64,000 nt of DNA from an uncultured beta proteobacterium (GCA_903885665.1 CAISJL010000013.1:1-64000); one strand, 5' to 3'. Shown: positions 51,982-62,931, counted from the first letter of the stretch. A program made the numbers and translations. The notes: generated by a model not told the origin, from the letters alone.

Positions 51982-52907
51982 CCAGCGGCGCGCGCCAACG
52001 ATACAATCAACAATAGCGCCAACCACAACACCAAACTGCGCCAGACTAAGCCCACAGCCGCACGCTGGTCTTCAACTTCAACATCTGCACCCTGGCCTAA
52101 CTCAGGTCGGTAGTTGAGCATACCGTCCTCACGCAAGGCGCCACCTAAACGCAATCCTAAGGCCCCTGCGCCACTGGCGAGAATAATCCCTTGCGTGCCT
52201 TGCCCCCATTCTGAGGATTGACTGCGCCAACAGAACACGGCATCTTCAAAGTTGCCGGCGATGGCAAAGCACAGCGCGGTGGCTCGAGCAGGTAACCAAT
52301 CGATATAAGCAAACGCTTGCGCTGCAAATCGACCAAACTGCACCGCCTCGGGCTCAGGACGTCCACCCCAAACCGTGGCTAAGACATCAGCTAGCCGATA
52401 CACCAAAGGCCCCACAGGACCGAGCAACACAAACCAAAACACTGGGGCAAGCACATAACGGTGCGATTGCACCAATCCGAGCTCAATAGCGACCCGCGCC
52501 ACCTCTGCGGCTGATAACTCATCGGCAGGTATGCCGCGCCAACGCCCCAAACAATCACGAGCCCCTTGAATATCACCAGCCTTGAGCGCAGTAGCAATGA
52601 CATTATAGTCATCGCTAAAACGGCGAAAGCCCATCACCACATACAGCACCGCTACAGCCCATAACAAGGCAAACAAGCTATGCACTTGAAGTAGCAGAAA
52701 CTCCACTAGCAAGATCAGCACGACGAGTGGCAACACTGCGACACACCAGGCAATCACACCATGGCGCGCTTGCAAACCATTAAATTGTTGCTCTAAGTAG
52801 TCACTATAACGGCGATAGGACAGATGCAGGACATGACCTGCCCGTAGCGGCCACAATTGCTCTAACCATAATATGCAGACCAAAGCTAAAAATTTCATTA
52901 CGCCCAT
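51978..52907 (-). CDS. CobD/CbiB-like membrane protein
   Basis: Polytopic; FFVLLGPVGPLVYRLADVLA-type segment, synteny with orn/rsgA block of Burkholderiales. Confidence 0.8.
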   Translation of the reverse strand: MGVMKFLALVCILWLEQLWPLRAGHVLHLSYRRYSDYLEQQFNGLQARHGVIAWCVAVLPLVVLILLVEFLLLQVHSLFALLWAVAVLYVVMGFRRFSDDYNVIATALKAGDIQGARDCLGRWRGIPADELSAAEVARVAIELGLVQSHRYVLAPVFWFVLLGPVGPLVYRLADVLATVWGGRPEPEAVQFGRFAAQAFAYIDWLPARATALCFAIAGNFEDAVFCWRSQSSEWGQGTQGIILASGAGALGLRLGGALREDGMLNYRPELGQGADVEVEDQRAAVGLVWRSLVLWLALLLIVSLARAAG

Positions 52908-53039
52908 CCGAGAATAAAAAATATTAAAAAAATCAGATAGTTACATAAAAACTTACCGACTCACTACTGCATCTATAGCCTAGCGCTACGCGACTCTAGC
53001 CCCTGTTATACCGGCTCAGCGTATCTCTCGCAAGTGACA

Positions 53040-54206
53040 TTAATCCGATTCCAAACCTAAAAATGCGATTAAATCATCTTTACGCGATTGCGTATCGCGG
53101 TAACCCAAAGCAATCAGTTCCCGACAATAGGACTGCTCAAATAATAAATAAGACACTAGACTGGAGCCAGAACGTCGTAAGCCCCCGACTGTATGTAAAA
53201 GGCCACGAATCACTACGGGCAACGACTGCACGTGGCGGGCAGCAATCGTGCTCAAGGGCTCACTGGGGGTGATCACCCGATAGGCTACGGGTTTGAGCCG
53301 CAACTGATGCTCTGCAGCAGTCGCAGCAGGAATTAAACCTACCGTATGATTAATTCGTTGCAAGCGCTCTAAATCAACTTCTAGACCATCTAAAAATATA
53401 CTATCTAGAGCGTGGCCTGCAACTTGCGCTAGGGTTGGATAAGGTGGCGCACTCGATACCGGTGGCGTAGCACTAAACTGCTGGCCCACACCAATCACCA
53501 ATAAACGATCAGCACCCAAATGCAAGGCTGGACTCAATGGCGCCAACTGCCGCATGGAGCCATCGCCATAATACTGCTCATCAATACAGACTGGCGGAAA
53601 AATAAATGGCAAAGCGCTAGAGGCCATTAGATGTGACACCCCTATGGGCATTGCAACACCCACGCGGCGCGTACGCTGCCAGGGCTTCAAGTCCGGGCGC
53701 CCTTGAAAAAAAGTAACTGACTGTCCGGAATAATAAGCAGAGCAAGTCACCGCAAATGCTTTCAATGCGCCGATCTCGACTTGATGATCGATTGCCGAAA
53801 AATCAATGGTGCGCTCAAGTAACGCACTGAGCGGTTGATTGTTTAACAGTGCAACATTGCGCCCCCCATGCCCGACTACGGTGGAGGCAAACCAGCGCGC
53901 GCTATTGGCAAGCGCTCCGCGCCAATCAGCGTGATAGATTTGGGCAGAGTTAAATTGCTCCCACACACGACGCAGACGTCGCGCACTGCGCTGAAAATGA
54001 TGCGCATCGGCAGCTAAGGCTGCGGCATTAATAGCGCCCGCCGATGTGCCACAAATAATCGGAAACGGATTGCCATAACGAGCAGGTAGGAAGTCAGCCA
54101 GCGCACTTAGCACGCCCACCTGATAGGCCGCACGCGCACCACCTCCGGAAAGAATCAATCCAATCGTAGGGCGCTCTTTAGGAGACAGCTGCGGCATTGA
54201 TCTCAC
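53040..54206 (-). CDS. Patatin-like phospholipase family protein
   Basis: GLILSGGGARAAYQVGVLSAL; ICGTSAGAINAAAL (GxSxG); DGSMRQLAPLSPALHLGADRLLVIGVG. Confidence 0.95.
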   Translation of the reverse strand: MRSMPQLSPKERPTIGLILSGGGARAAYQVGVLSALADFLPARYGNPFPIICGTSAGAINAAALAADAHHFQRSARRLRRVWEQFNSAQIYHADWRGALANSARWFASTVVGHGGRNVALLNNQPLSALLERTIDFSAIDHQVEIGALKAFAVTCSAYYSGQSVTFFQGRPDLKPWQRTRRVGVAMPIGVSHLMASSALPFIFPPVCIDEQYYGDGSMRQLAPLSPALHLGADRLLVIGVGQQFSATPPVSSAPPYPTLAQVAGHALDSIFLDGLEVDLERLQRINHTVGLIPAATAAEHQLRLKPVAYRVITPSEPLSTIAARHVQSLPVVIRGLLHTVGGLRRSGSSLVSYLLFEQSYCRELIALGYRDTQSRKDDLIAFLGLESD

Positions 54207-54211
54207 ACATT

Positions 54212-54242
54212 ATAAGCATTTAAAAATTAAGCATTCAAAACA
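54212..54242. repeat. Degenerate 15-bp tandem repeat spanning Nudix stop codon
   Basis: taagcatttaaaaat / taagcattcaaaaca. Confidence 0.7.
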
Positions 54243-54859
54243 CGGCACATACTATAGAGCATACCTGCTGTGGCACCCCAGATATATCGTCCCGCATAGG
54301 GGATTGCTAAATAGTGACGATGGCGACCACGGAAATGATAATCGCGACGCTGATAATGTGCCGGATTTAAAAAATGCAATAAAGGCGCTTCAAACACATT
54401 GGCTACTTCGGACGGGTTCGGAGTTAAATCAAACGGCGGCTCTAGCCAACCCACTACTGGGGTAACCCGAAATCCTGAAGGAATCTCATAGCTTGGTAGC
54501 CGTCCCAACACGGTCACATGACGCGCAGACACACCCACTTCTTCTTCCATTTCACGCAAGGCTGTAGTTTCTCGATCAGGATCAGTCGGCTCGACGCGGC
54601 CACCAGGAAAACTCACCTGACCAGCGTGATCTCGCAAATGTCCGCTGCGTTGAGTTAACAGTATTTGCACGCCATGATCGCGATTCACCAAAGGCACTAA
54701 CACTGCCGCATGACGAATCACCGCAGTTGGGGGCAATACTGCAACATGACGGTCGCCATCTACATCGGGCAGTGGCTGGTGCTGCAAGCTGATACGAATC
54801 GCCTCAGGTGTGAGCGGTAACTGTAGCGGTAAATTTTTGGGTAAATGCGGTGCGGACAT
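54227..54859 (-). CDS. CoA pyrophosphatase, Nudix family
   Basis: GQVSFPGGRVEPTDPDRETTALREMEEEVGV Nudix box. Confidence 0.93.
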   Translation of the reverse strand: MSAPHLPKNLPLQLPLTPEAIRISLQHQPLPDVDGDRHVAVLPPTAVIRHAAVLVPLVNRDHGVQILLTQRSGHLRDHAGQVSFPGGRVEPTDPDRETTALREMEEEVGVSARHVTVLGRLPSYEIPSGFRVTPVVGWLEPPFDLTPNPSEVANVFEAPLLHFLNPAHYQRRDYHFRGRHRHYLAIPYAGRYIWGATAGMLYSMCRVLNA

Positions 54860-54906
54860 GCATGGGTCTCGATACTGAGATTGACAAAGCCAGTCACGGC
54901 ACGATT

Positions 54907-55425
54907 CTAAATCAATTGCGGCGTTGGTAAGGCATAGGCCACGACATCTCCGAGCGCGATCTCTCCACCGACAACTACTCGCGCCACAATACCACCATGA
55001 CCGACCATGGCATTATAACCACCCGCACCCAGTGCAGCCTCCATGCGTGCGCAAGGCTCACATAGCCCCGTGCCTTCAAACAATACCGAACCAATGGTGA
55101 AGCGGGCTTGCGCCAAGGCCAACAGATTAATACCGCTGACCATCAAATTACGGCGCATCAGTGTTGGCGATAACGCTGTGTGCGCCATCAAGGCACTGAC
55201 TATCGGCCAATGCTCAAACTGAAACAAACTAACTTGGCGCAGACTACCAGAGCGCTGCGCGGCGTGATCACCCACCAAGCCTCGCCCAGTCTCCACCCGC
55301 ACCTGTGACACACTAGAAACTGCTGCTCTACGCTCAGAACGCAGACCAATCCAACGCAACTGTCCCGCCCGCGGAAACACCTGTTGCAATTGCTGTATAG
55401 ATTGAGCGATCACGGGCGCAGTCAT
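54907..55425 (-). CDS. MOSC domain-containing protein
   Basis: GRGLVGDHAAQRSGSLRQVSLFQFEHWPIV ... RRNLMVSGINLLAL ... GTGLCEPCARMEAALG. Confidence 0.92.
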   Translation of the reverse strand: MTAPVIAQSIQQLQQVFPRAGQLRWIGLRSERRAAVSSVSQVRVETGRGLVGDHAAQRSGSLRQVSLFQFEHWPIVSALMAHTALSPTLMRRNLMVSGINLLALAQARFTIGSVLFEGTGLCEPCARMEAALGAGGYNAMVGHGGIVARVVVGGEIALGDVVAYALPTPQLI

Positions 55426-55434
55426 CGCATACGA

Positions 55435-56862
55435 CTATTTACGCCGGATAGTGCGGGCTGGCTTAATCTTAATGCCTACCATATCCTCTGGCCGCACCCA
55501 TAGTTCAAACTGCTGATCAGTCACAAAGCCTAAGGCAATCGCAGAGGCCTTCAAGGTCAAGCCTTTCTTATGTGCATTCTTAGCAATTTGTGCAGCTTTG
55601 GCATAGCCAATATGCGGGTTCAAGGCAGTCACCAGCATTAAGGAGTCATTGGTGAGTTGAGCGATCCGTTCACGATTAGGCTCAATACCTTGGGCACAGT
55701 GCTCATCAAAATTCTCACAGGCGTGCGCCAGTAAATGTACGCTATGCAAGAAGTTACGAATCACCATCGGCCGAAATACATTGAGCTCAAAGTTACCCAT
55801 AGATCCACCCAAATTAATGGCCACATCATTACCCATCACTTGGCAACACGCCATAGTCATCGACTCTGATTGGGTTGGATTCACCTTGCCAGGCATAATA
55901 GAGGAGCCAGGCTCATTCTCAGGAATGCTCAACTCACCAATACCACAGCGTGGGCCACTCGATAGCCAACGCACATCGTTGGCCATCTTCATCAAAGCCG
56001 CAGCAAGCGTTTTCAAGGAGCCATGGGCATGTACAACAGCATCGCAAGCGGCGAGCGCTTCAAACTTATTGGGCGCTGTTACGAATGGCAAACCAGTTAA
56101 TTTTTTAAGTTGTGCAGCCACGTCTTTGGCAAATTTAGGGTGTGCATTCAAACCGGTACCTACCGCAGTGCCGCCCAGGGCTAGTTCTGATAAATGCGGC
56201 AAGGCATTATTAATATGGGTCAAGCTATGATCGAGCTGTGCAACATAGCCGGAAAATTCTTGGCCCAAGGTCAAAGGCGTTGCATCTTGCAAATGGGTGC
56301 GGCCAATTTTTACGATCGACATAAACGCCCGCGATTTTTTATCAAGGGTGCGACGTAATTTTTTGAGTGCCGGTTTTAATTGTTGCTCAAGCGCAATGAC
56401 CGCGGCAACGTGCATCGCAGTTGGGAATGTGTCATTAGAAGACTGGCCCTTGTTCACATCATCGTTCTCATGCACCAAGCGCTGCGCACCGCGCCGCCCA
56501 CCCAAAATCTCGGAAGCACGATTGGCCAACACTTCGTTCACATTCATATTAGTCTGCGTACCCGAACCCGTCTGCCAGACTACCAAGGGGAAATGCTGAT
56601 CCCACTGTCCAGTGAGCGCCTCATCAGCAGCGGCAACAATTGCTTTGCCTTTCTTTTTGTCTAACATGCCTAAGGCCATATTAGTCAGTGCAGCTGCTTT
56701 CTTCACCATCACCTGAGCGTGCACTACCGGCATCGGCATGGTCTCGCCAGGAAAATGGAAGTGATGCAAGCTACGCTGTGTCTGTGCACCCCACAACATA
56801 TTGCTCGGAACTTCAATGTCACCCATGGTGTCTTGCTCAATGCGAAAGTTTTTCATAGTCAT
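55435..56862 (-). CDS. fumC: Class II fumarate hydratase
   Basis: [47 protein letters not shown]. Confidence 0.97.
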   Translation of the reverse strand: MTMKNFRIEQDTMGDIEVPSNMLWGAQTQRSLHHFHFPGETMPMPVVHAQVMVKKAAALTNMALGMLDKKKGKAIVAAADEALTGQWDQHFPLVVWQTGSGTQTNMNVNEVLANRASEILGGRRGAQRLVHENDDVNKGQSSNDTFPTAMHVAAVIALEQQLKPALKKLRRTLDKKSRAFMSIVKIGRTHLQDATPLTLGQEFSGYVAQLDHSLTHINNALPHLSELALGGTAVGTGLNAHPKFAKDVAAQLKKLTGLPFVTAPNKFEALAACDAVVHAHGSLKTLAAALMKMANDVRWLSSGPRCGIGELSIPENEPGSSIMPGKVNPTQSESMTMACCQVMGNDVAINLGGSMGNFELNVFRPMVIRNFLHSVHLLAHACENFDEHCAQGIEPNRERIAQLTNDSLMLVTALNPHIGYAKAAQIAKNAHKKGLTLKASAIALGFVTDQQFELWVRPEDMVGIKIKPARTIRRK

Positions 56863-56887
56863 ATCGTATTATTGAAAATTACAGTGG

Positions 56888-56912
56888 ATTAAATTAAATT
56901 AAATTAAATTAA
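56888..56912. repeat. Pentanucleotide repeat ATTAA x5 upstream of fumC
   Basis: attaa x5 then aaaa, 26 bp upstream of the fumC start. Confidence 0.95.
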
Positions 56913-56999
56913 AAAATATACAACATTAAAAAGATCTCTACATCATCACTACTCAACAATGCCACAGCTCAACCATTAGCGTTAGTATTTTTACCATGA

Positions 57000-57059
57000 T
57001 TAAGCTTACCATCCTTAAGCTCACTACACTGTAGCACGCCACACTTAAGCATTAACCCC
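57000..57059. repeat. Degenerate 15-bp tandem repeat (4 units) spanning maeB stop codon
   Basis: TTAAGCTTACCATCC / TTAAGCTCACTACAC / TGTAGCACGCCACAC / TTAAGCATTAACCCC. Confidence 0.7.
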
Positions 57060-59354
57060 AAACAAAGGGCGCTGCTCACCGCGCAATGCATTCGCATCTG
57101 CCACTGTCAGCGCCGTCAAATTCACCACACGTCGGACAGTCGCACTAATCGTTAATATATGCACTGGCTTTGCAGCACCCAGCAATATCGGCCCTACGGT
57201 AATGCCATCACCTGCGGCAGTTTTAAGTAAGTTAAATGAAATGTTTGCCGCATCTAAGTTTGGCATCACTAACAAATTAGCCTGTCCGCGCAGCGTCGAA
57301 TTAGGAAACACTTTAGCCCGAATCTCGGCAGACAATGCGGCATCGCCATGCATCTCGCCGTCAATTTCCAAATGCGGCGCACGTGCAGCAATCAAAGCGC
57401 GGGCATTGCGCATCTTATCGACAGAAGCGCCCTCACCAGAACCAAAATTAGAATGCGACAACAAGGCAACCTTAGGCACAATACCAAAGCGACTGATCTC
57501 CTCTGCAGCCAATAGGGTTGACTCCGCAATCTGCTCGGCATCGGGATCAGGATTAACATAGGTGTCACAAATAAAGACGGTACGCCCTGGTAGCATCAGC
57601 ATATTCATCGCAGCAAAATGTCGCACACCAGCACGCTTACCAATCACCAAATCAATATAGTGCAAATGGCTGCTATAGCCGCCCAACAAGCCGCACAACA
57701 TCCCATCAGCAGCGCCCATTCGCACTAACATTCCGCCAATCAGCGTTGGGCGCAAATGCATATCGGATTTAGCAATCTCTGGGGTGACGCCACGCCGCTC
57801 GCCTAGACGCTGATACTCGGTCCAATACTCTTTGTAGCGCGGATCATCGCTCGGATCAACTAACTCATAATGCTCACCGCGCTTTAAGCGTAAGCCTAAA
57901 CGCTCAACCCGCATCTCAATGACTTCAGGTCGACCAATCAGAATCGGCCGCACAATGCCCTCATCCACCGCGACTTTCACAGCGCGCAATACGACCTCCT
58001 GCTCGCCCTCAGCGTAGACTACGCGCTTCGGTGACTTTTTAGCCACAGCCATCACTGGCTTCATCATCAACCCGGAATGGTAGACCACAGCGTTAAGACG
58101 CTGTGTATACGCATCAAAATCAACAATCGGTCGGGTCGCAACACCGCTTTGCATGGCAGCGCGGGCCACAGCGGGCGCTACCATGCTAATCAGGCGGGGG
58201 TCAAAGGGTCGGGGTATTAAATAATCGGGGCCAAATTTTAAATCTTCCTCACCATATGCGGCGGTAACGACCTCAGATTGCTCGGACTGGGCCAAGGCGG
58301 CAATCGCGTTGACTGCAGCGATTTCCATATCGCGATTAATGGTGGTCGCTCCCACATCCAAAGCGCCGCGAAATATGAATGGAAAGCACAGCACATTATT
58401 GACTTGATTGGGGTAGTCCGAACGCCCAGTTGCAATGACCGCATCAGGCCGCACAGCTTTGACTAACTCTGGCAATATTTCTGGCTCAGGATTAGCCAAG
58501 GCCAAAATCAATGGTCGAGGCGCCATTTGCAACAACATCTCTTGCTTCAACACTTTGCCCGCTGACAATCCCAAAAACGCATCTGCACCCGCCATCACCT
58601 CGCTTAAATGTCGAGCCGGGGTATCAATTGCATAACGCGCTTTTTCAGTGTCCATCTCCTCGGTGCGCCCTTGATAGACAACACCGATAATATCGGTGAC
58701 GGTGATATGCTCTTTCTTGAGACCCAAAGATACTAACAAATCCAGACAAGCAAGCGCTGCGGCACCAGCGCCCGACACTACTAATTTAATATCTTCGATC
58801 TTCTTACCAACCACTTTTAAACCGTTGGTAAATGCAGCACTGACAATAATCGCGGTACCATGCTGATCATCATGAAACACGGGAATCTTGCAGCGCTTAC
58901 GTAACTCGCGCTCTACAATAAAGCACTCGGGCGCTTTAATATCTTCTAAGTTGATACCGCCAAATGTCGGCTCAAGCGCGGCAATAATATCAACTAATTT
59001 ATGGGGATCACGTTCGTTGATTTCGATATCAAACACATCAATACCAGCGAACTTCTTAAATAAAACCGCTTTACCTTCCATCACTGGCTTGGCGGCAAGC
59101 GGCCCAATGCTACCCAAACCCAATACCGCTGTACCGTTAGTGATGACCGCCACCAAATTGCCGCGCGCGGTGTAATCACTAGCGGAACTAGGGTTGGCTA
59201 CAATCTCCTCACAGACTTTAGCAACTCCAGGGGTATAGGCCAGGGCCAAATCCCGTTGATTGACTAGCCCTTTGGTAGGGGTCACCGAGATCTTACCCGG
59301 CGAAGGAAACTGGTGATATTCAAGCGCTGCCTTGCGCAACTGATCTTCTTGCAT
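57045..59354 (-). CDS. maeB: NADP-dependent malic enzyme with C-terminal phosphotransacetylase-like domain
   Basis: [34 protein letters not shown]-terminal PTA-like [20 protein letters not shown]. Confidence 0.95.
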   Translation of the reverse strand: MQEDQLRKAALEYHQFPSPGKISVTPTKGLVNQRDLALAYTPGVAKVCEEIVANPSSASDYTARGNLVAVITNGTAVLGLGSIGPLAAKPVMEGKAVLFKKFAGIDVFDIEINERDPHKLVDIIAALEPTFGGINLEDIKAPECFIVERELRKRCKIPVFHDDQHGTAIIVSAAFTNGLKVVGKKIEDIKLVVSGAGAAALACLDLLVSLGLKKEHITVTDIIGVVYQGRTEEMDTEKARYAIDTPARHLSEVMAGADAFLGLSAGKVLKQEMLLQMAPRPLILALANPEPEILPELVKAVRPDAVIATGRSDYPNQVNNVLCFPFIFRGALDVGATTINRDMEIAAVNAIAALAQSEQSEVVTAAYGEEDLKFGPDYLIPRPFDPRLISMVAPAVARAAMQSGVATRPIVDFDAYTQRLNAVVYHSGLMMKPVMAVAKKSPKRVVYAEGEQEVVLRAVKVAVDEGIVRPILIGRPEVIEMRVERLGLRLKRGEHYELVDPSDDPRYKEYWTEYQRLGERRGVTPEIAKSDMHLRPTLIGGMLVRMGAADGMLCGLLGGYSSHLHYIDLVIGKRAGVRHFAAMNMLMLPGRTVFICDTYVNPDPDAEQIAESTLLAAEEISRFGIVPKVALLSHSNFGSGEGASVDKMRNARALIAARAPHLEIDGEMHGDAALSAEIRAKVFPNSTLRGQANLLVMPNLDAANISFNLLKTAAGDGITVGPILLGAAKPVHILTISATVRRVVNLTALTVADANALRGEQRPLFGVNA

Positions 59355-59754
59355 GATGCGGATTACTTTCTAAAAAACGCTGATCATCATCGATCAACTG
59401 AAATTGCTCGTCATACGGACTGTCATTATAGCGTAGCTAGCCCCCTCCAAATTTCAACATCGGGGTATTCAGCCCAACATTTGACTGCCTGCGATATGTT
59501 AAAGTCTAAGGAAGTAAACAGAGCACCAGCACCCCCATCAACCGAATGTCGCAATTTAACATAACTACTTAAACTGTATATAGAAGCCCCCTAACCAACT
59601 CCTTCACTTACTTTTTCATCTCTTTTTAACTCCAGTGACAATCTGTGACCAGCCTTATATACACAGATATACACAGATCCTCAGATTTCCATTGGACTTA
59701 ATCATTTCATACGCAACGACTTTCCCAACACTAATCTATCTAGCGTAACTCACG

Positions 59755-60711
59755 ATGACCACGCATACACTCTACCCTGAAATCTCTGCTTATCAGTCAG
59801 GCATGCTGGCTCTAGACCACGGCCATACCTTGTATTACGAAGAAAGCGGTAACCCCAATGGCGCGCCAGTGCTATTTCTGCATGGCGGTCCCGGTGCAGG
59901 TGCAACCACTGGACATCGGCGCTTTTTTGATCCCCAACACTATCGCATTATCATTTTCGATCAGCGCGGCGCGGGTCGCTCCACGCCCTTAGGCGGCCTC
60001 GAGGCCAATACCACACCGATTCTTATTGCTGATATCGAATTATTACGCCAGCACTTGGGGGTTTCACGCTGGTTAGTATTTGGCGGCTCTTGGGGCAGCA
60101 CCTTAGCCTTGGCTTACGCCGAGGCTCATCCCCACCGCTGTCACGGCTTAATACTGCGCGGCATCTTTTTATGCCGCGATTCTGAGATTCAGTGGTTTTT
60201 ATACGGTCTACGCCATTTATTTCCAGAGGCTTGGGATACATTTGTCGCGCCGATTCCTGAAGCCGAGCGCCACGACTTACTCAACGCCTACCACCGGCGG
60301 CTGACCGACCCTGACCCCGCCATTCATCTTCCAGCCGCTCGCACTTGGAGCGCTTACGAAGGCGCTTGCTCAACGCTACTGCCCGACCCCGAAACGGTTG
60401 GTCATTTTGCCAGCGATGGCGTGGCACTGGGCCTGGCCCGAATCGAGGCCCACTACTTCCGCAATCAAATCTTTCTACCAGAAAACGCGCTACTCGATAA
60501 CATCCAGCGCATCCGTCATCTACCAGCCATTATTGTTCAAGGCCGCTACGATGCTGTGTGCCCGATTGTCTCAGCAGACGACTTACGCAAAGCTTGGCCC
60601 GAGGCCGAATATGTCATCATTCCGGACGCTGGACATTCTGCCTGGGAGCCAGGGATTACCGCCGCTTTAGTACGCGCCACCGAATACTTTAAAACTATCA
60701 CTCAACGCTAA
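59755..60711 (+). CDS. pip: Prolyl aminopeptidase
   Basis: LFLHGGPGAGATTGHRRFFDPQHYRIIIFDQRGAGRSTP; FGGSWGSTLALAYAEAHP. Confidence 0.95.
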   Translation: MTTHTLYPEISAYQSGMLALDHGHTLYYEESGNPNGAPVLFLHGGPGAGATTGHRRFFDPQHYRIIIFDQRGAGRSTPLGGLEANTTPILIADIELLRQHLGVSRWLVFGGSWGSTLALAYAEAHPHRCHGLILRGIFLCRDSEIQWFLYGLRHLFPEAWDTFVAPIPEAERHDLLNAYHRRLTDPDPAIHLPAARTWSAYEGACSTLLPDPETVGHFASDGVALGLARIEAHYFRNQIFLPENALLDNIQRIRHLPAIIVQGRYDAVCPIVSADDLRKAWPEAEYVIIPDAGHSAWEPGITAALVRATEYFKTITQR

Positions 60712-60816
60712 CGCCTAATGACGAGTCACTGATGCTAATGACTTCTTGCTAAACGATTAACCCCTACACTATTTTTAACACCTAAACTGTTTAACCCTAG
60801 AACTCAGGAGACCACT

Positions 60817-61731
60817 TTGAAACTCGTCACTTACTGCCCCACCAAACGTAGCCCATCCGCCATTGGCGTCATTGCCGCCGACGGCAGTATTATTGATTTA
60901 GCAACAGCCGCTAAAAAATCTCGTACCAAATTGAGCTTTGATGCACACGATATGTTGAGCCTGATTAGCGCCGGACGCAGCGGCCTCACATTGGTCAAAG
61001 CCGCAACTGCCCGCTGTACCACCGGCCACTACGATGCGGCTAAGGTCACCTTACTCGCACCAATTCCACGGCCACGCAAAAATGTATTCTGCGTGGGTTG
61101 GAATTACCTAGAGCACTTCAACGAAGGGGCTAAAGCCCGCCCCCATGTCCAAGAAATGCCCCTGCATCCGGCATTTTTTAGTAAAGCGCCAACCACGGTT
61201 AACGCACCATATGGCGCAGTGCCCTTGCATGCTGCAGTGACCGAAAAACTAGACTGGGAAGTCGAGCTCGGTGTGGTCATCGGCAAAGGTGGACGCAATA
61301 TCACTGAAGCGGCAGCAATGAAACATATCTACGGCTATATGACAGTGAATGATGTCTCGGCACGGGAAGTTCAGCGACAACACGGCCAGCAATGGTTCAA
61401 AGGTAAAAGTCTAGATGGCCACTGCCCAATGGGGCCTTGGCTGACCACTGCTGATGCGGTGAAAACGCCACAAAATCTACGTATCACCTGTAAGGTCAAT
61501 GGTGTGGTCAAACAGGATTCGAATACCAGCTTTATGTATTTCAAAATCCCCCGCATTATTGCCGAACTGTCTGCTGGCCTGAGCTTAGAGCCAGGAGATA
61601 TCATCCTTACTGGTACGCCTGCCGGTGTTGGTCATGCCCGCAACCCACCCGAATTCATGCATGCCGGCGACCTGCTAGAGACTGAAGTCGAAGGTTTGGG
61701 TGTATTACGTAATCGAATTGCCAAGCAATAA
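60817..61731 (+). CDS. Fumarylacetoacetate hydrolase family protein
   Basis: VFCVGWNYLEHFNEGAK; WEVELGVVIGKGGRNI; DVSAREVQ; GDIILTGTPAGVGHARNP. Confidence 0.95.
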   Translation: MKLVTYCPTKRSPSAIGVIAADGSIIDLATAAKKSRTKLSFDAHDMLSLISAGRSGLTLVKAATARCTTGHYDAAKVTLLAPIPRPRKNVFCVGWNYLEHFNEGAKARPHVQEMPLHPAFFSKAPTTVNAPYGAVPLHAAVTEKLDWEVELGVVIGKGGRNITEAAAMKHIYGYMTVNDVSAREVQRQHGQQWFKGKSLDGHCPMGPWLTTADAVKTPQNLRITCKVNGVVKQDSNTSFMYFKIPRIIAELSAGLSLEPGDIILTGTPAGVGHARNPPEFMHAGDLLETEVEGLGVLRNRIAKQ

Positions 61732-61859
61732 GCAGGGTCTTGTTCTCGAGAGATTGCTCTGGGGTAATTGCTGGGGGTTGCATCGACAGACTCCCAGCAA
61801 CCTGTATGTCGAGCGCCCACTTCCCCACGCTCAAATTCAAACGCTGGCATTAAAAGCCA

Positions 61860-61901
61860 GCATTAAAAATAAATGTCTGATTTAAAAAGAATTTTTAATG
61901 C
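61860..61901. terminator. Possible bidirectional terminator between convergent genes
   Basis: GCATTAAAAAT ... ATTTTTAATGC perfect 11-bp inverted repeat, 20-nt loop. Confidence 0.45.
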
Positions 61902-61902
61902 G

Positions 61903-62157
61903 TTAGGTCGGTTTTTTGTTACCTGCCTGCAAGGCCTCTAGTCCAGCACGTTGGACCTCTAGCGTCTTTAAGGTCATCTGCACCATACTCGTACTCATCA
62001 ATAACCAAGCCTCTACCGCCTTTAATTCGGTAATTTTCTTCTCTATGGCCGCCAAATCAACCGTGGGGGGAACCATCCCAGGAGCGGTAAAGCCCATGGG
62101 ATTCCACATATTTTGCATAAATTCGAAGAAATCCGCCGATCCCTTTTGCTCGCTCAT
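61903..62157 (-). CDS. PhaM-family polyhydroxyalkanoate granule regulatory protein (short form)
   Basis: FFEFMQNMWNPMGFTAPGMVPPTVDLAAIEKKITELKAVEAWLLMSTSMVQMTLKTLEVQRAGLEAL. Confidence 0.8.
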   Translation of the reverse strand: MSEQKGSADFFEFMQNMWNPMGFTAPGMVPPTVDLAAIEKKITELKAVEAWLLMSTSMVQMTLKTLEVQRAGLEALQAGNKKPT

Positions 62158-62187
62158 GGGAAACCCTTACGCTAGTAAAACCTCATA

Positions 62188-62931
62188 CTACAAGGCTTGA
62201 CCATCTTGCGCTAGCACCGTGGATTGATGTGCTGTGGTTGCACGGAGTTGGGGTTGAGCTTGATGGAGTGCAGATTCTAAGCGCTGCTTCTCGCTCATGA
62301 CTTTCTGAGTATAGGCATCAGACTGATCGGCCACTGCGCCTGCGTAGGATTGCAGCGCGCTGGTCATGTCGCCAGTACGCAGCAAATAACTCTTCAAAAT
62401 CCGAATACCCACATGAATATTGGGTTCTGGGTCATAAATCGCCTGCTCGCCACCAAACTTCGAAAATTTAGCCAAATGAAATTGCGGAATAATTTGCATC
62501 AAACCCTTGGCGCCCATCGGACTCTCTGCCAAAGGGTTAAAACGCGATTCAACCGCAATCATCGCCACCACCAATAACGGGTCTAGACCAAATTGGCGAG
62601 CCTGAACATGGGCAATGCGCACCACATCCAAGGTGTCGCTCACGACTAAATTAAAACGCTTGGCCAAGGACTGGGCGAGCACGGCATAGCGCGTCTCTTC
62701 GGCGCTGGGCTTAACTACCACATCGGCAGCACCCGGAGCTTCAAGCGCCGCAGTAGTCAGCGCAGAATAAGCGCCTACCAACCAATCTACCCGAATGGCG
62801 CTATGGCCAATAGACCGCGGGGCCAACAAGACGAACAAAGTTGCAGCAACTAAAGTTACTGTTAATACTGCTCGGCCCAACATTGAAATCACGACTACTG
62901 AAGAATCTTCCGACATCGATTTTGCCAACAT
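62188..62931 (-). CDS. Lytic transglycosylase (SLT domain)
   Basis: VVAMIAVESRFNPLAESPMGAKGLMQIIPQFH; start 62931 has SD AAGGAGG. Confidence 0.88.
   Translation of the reverse strand: MLAKSMSEDSSVVVISMLGRAVLTVTLVAATLFVLLAPRSIGHSAIRVDWLVGAYSALTTAALEAPGAADVVVKPSAEETRYAVLAQSLAKRFNLVVSDTLDVVRIAHVQARQFGLDPLLVVAMIAVESRFNPLAESPMGAKGLMQIIPQFHLAKFSKFGGEQAIYDPEPNIHVGIRILKSYLLRTGDMTSALQSYAGAVADQSDAYTQKVMSEKQRLESALHQAQPQLRATTAHQSTVLAQDGQAL

Noticed and set aside
56297-56664. Overlapping 94-100 aa ORFs antisense to fumC
   Set aside because: Shadow ORFs of a highly conserved gene.
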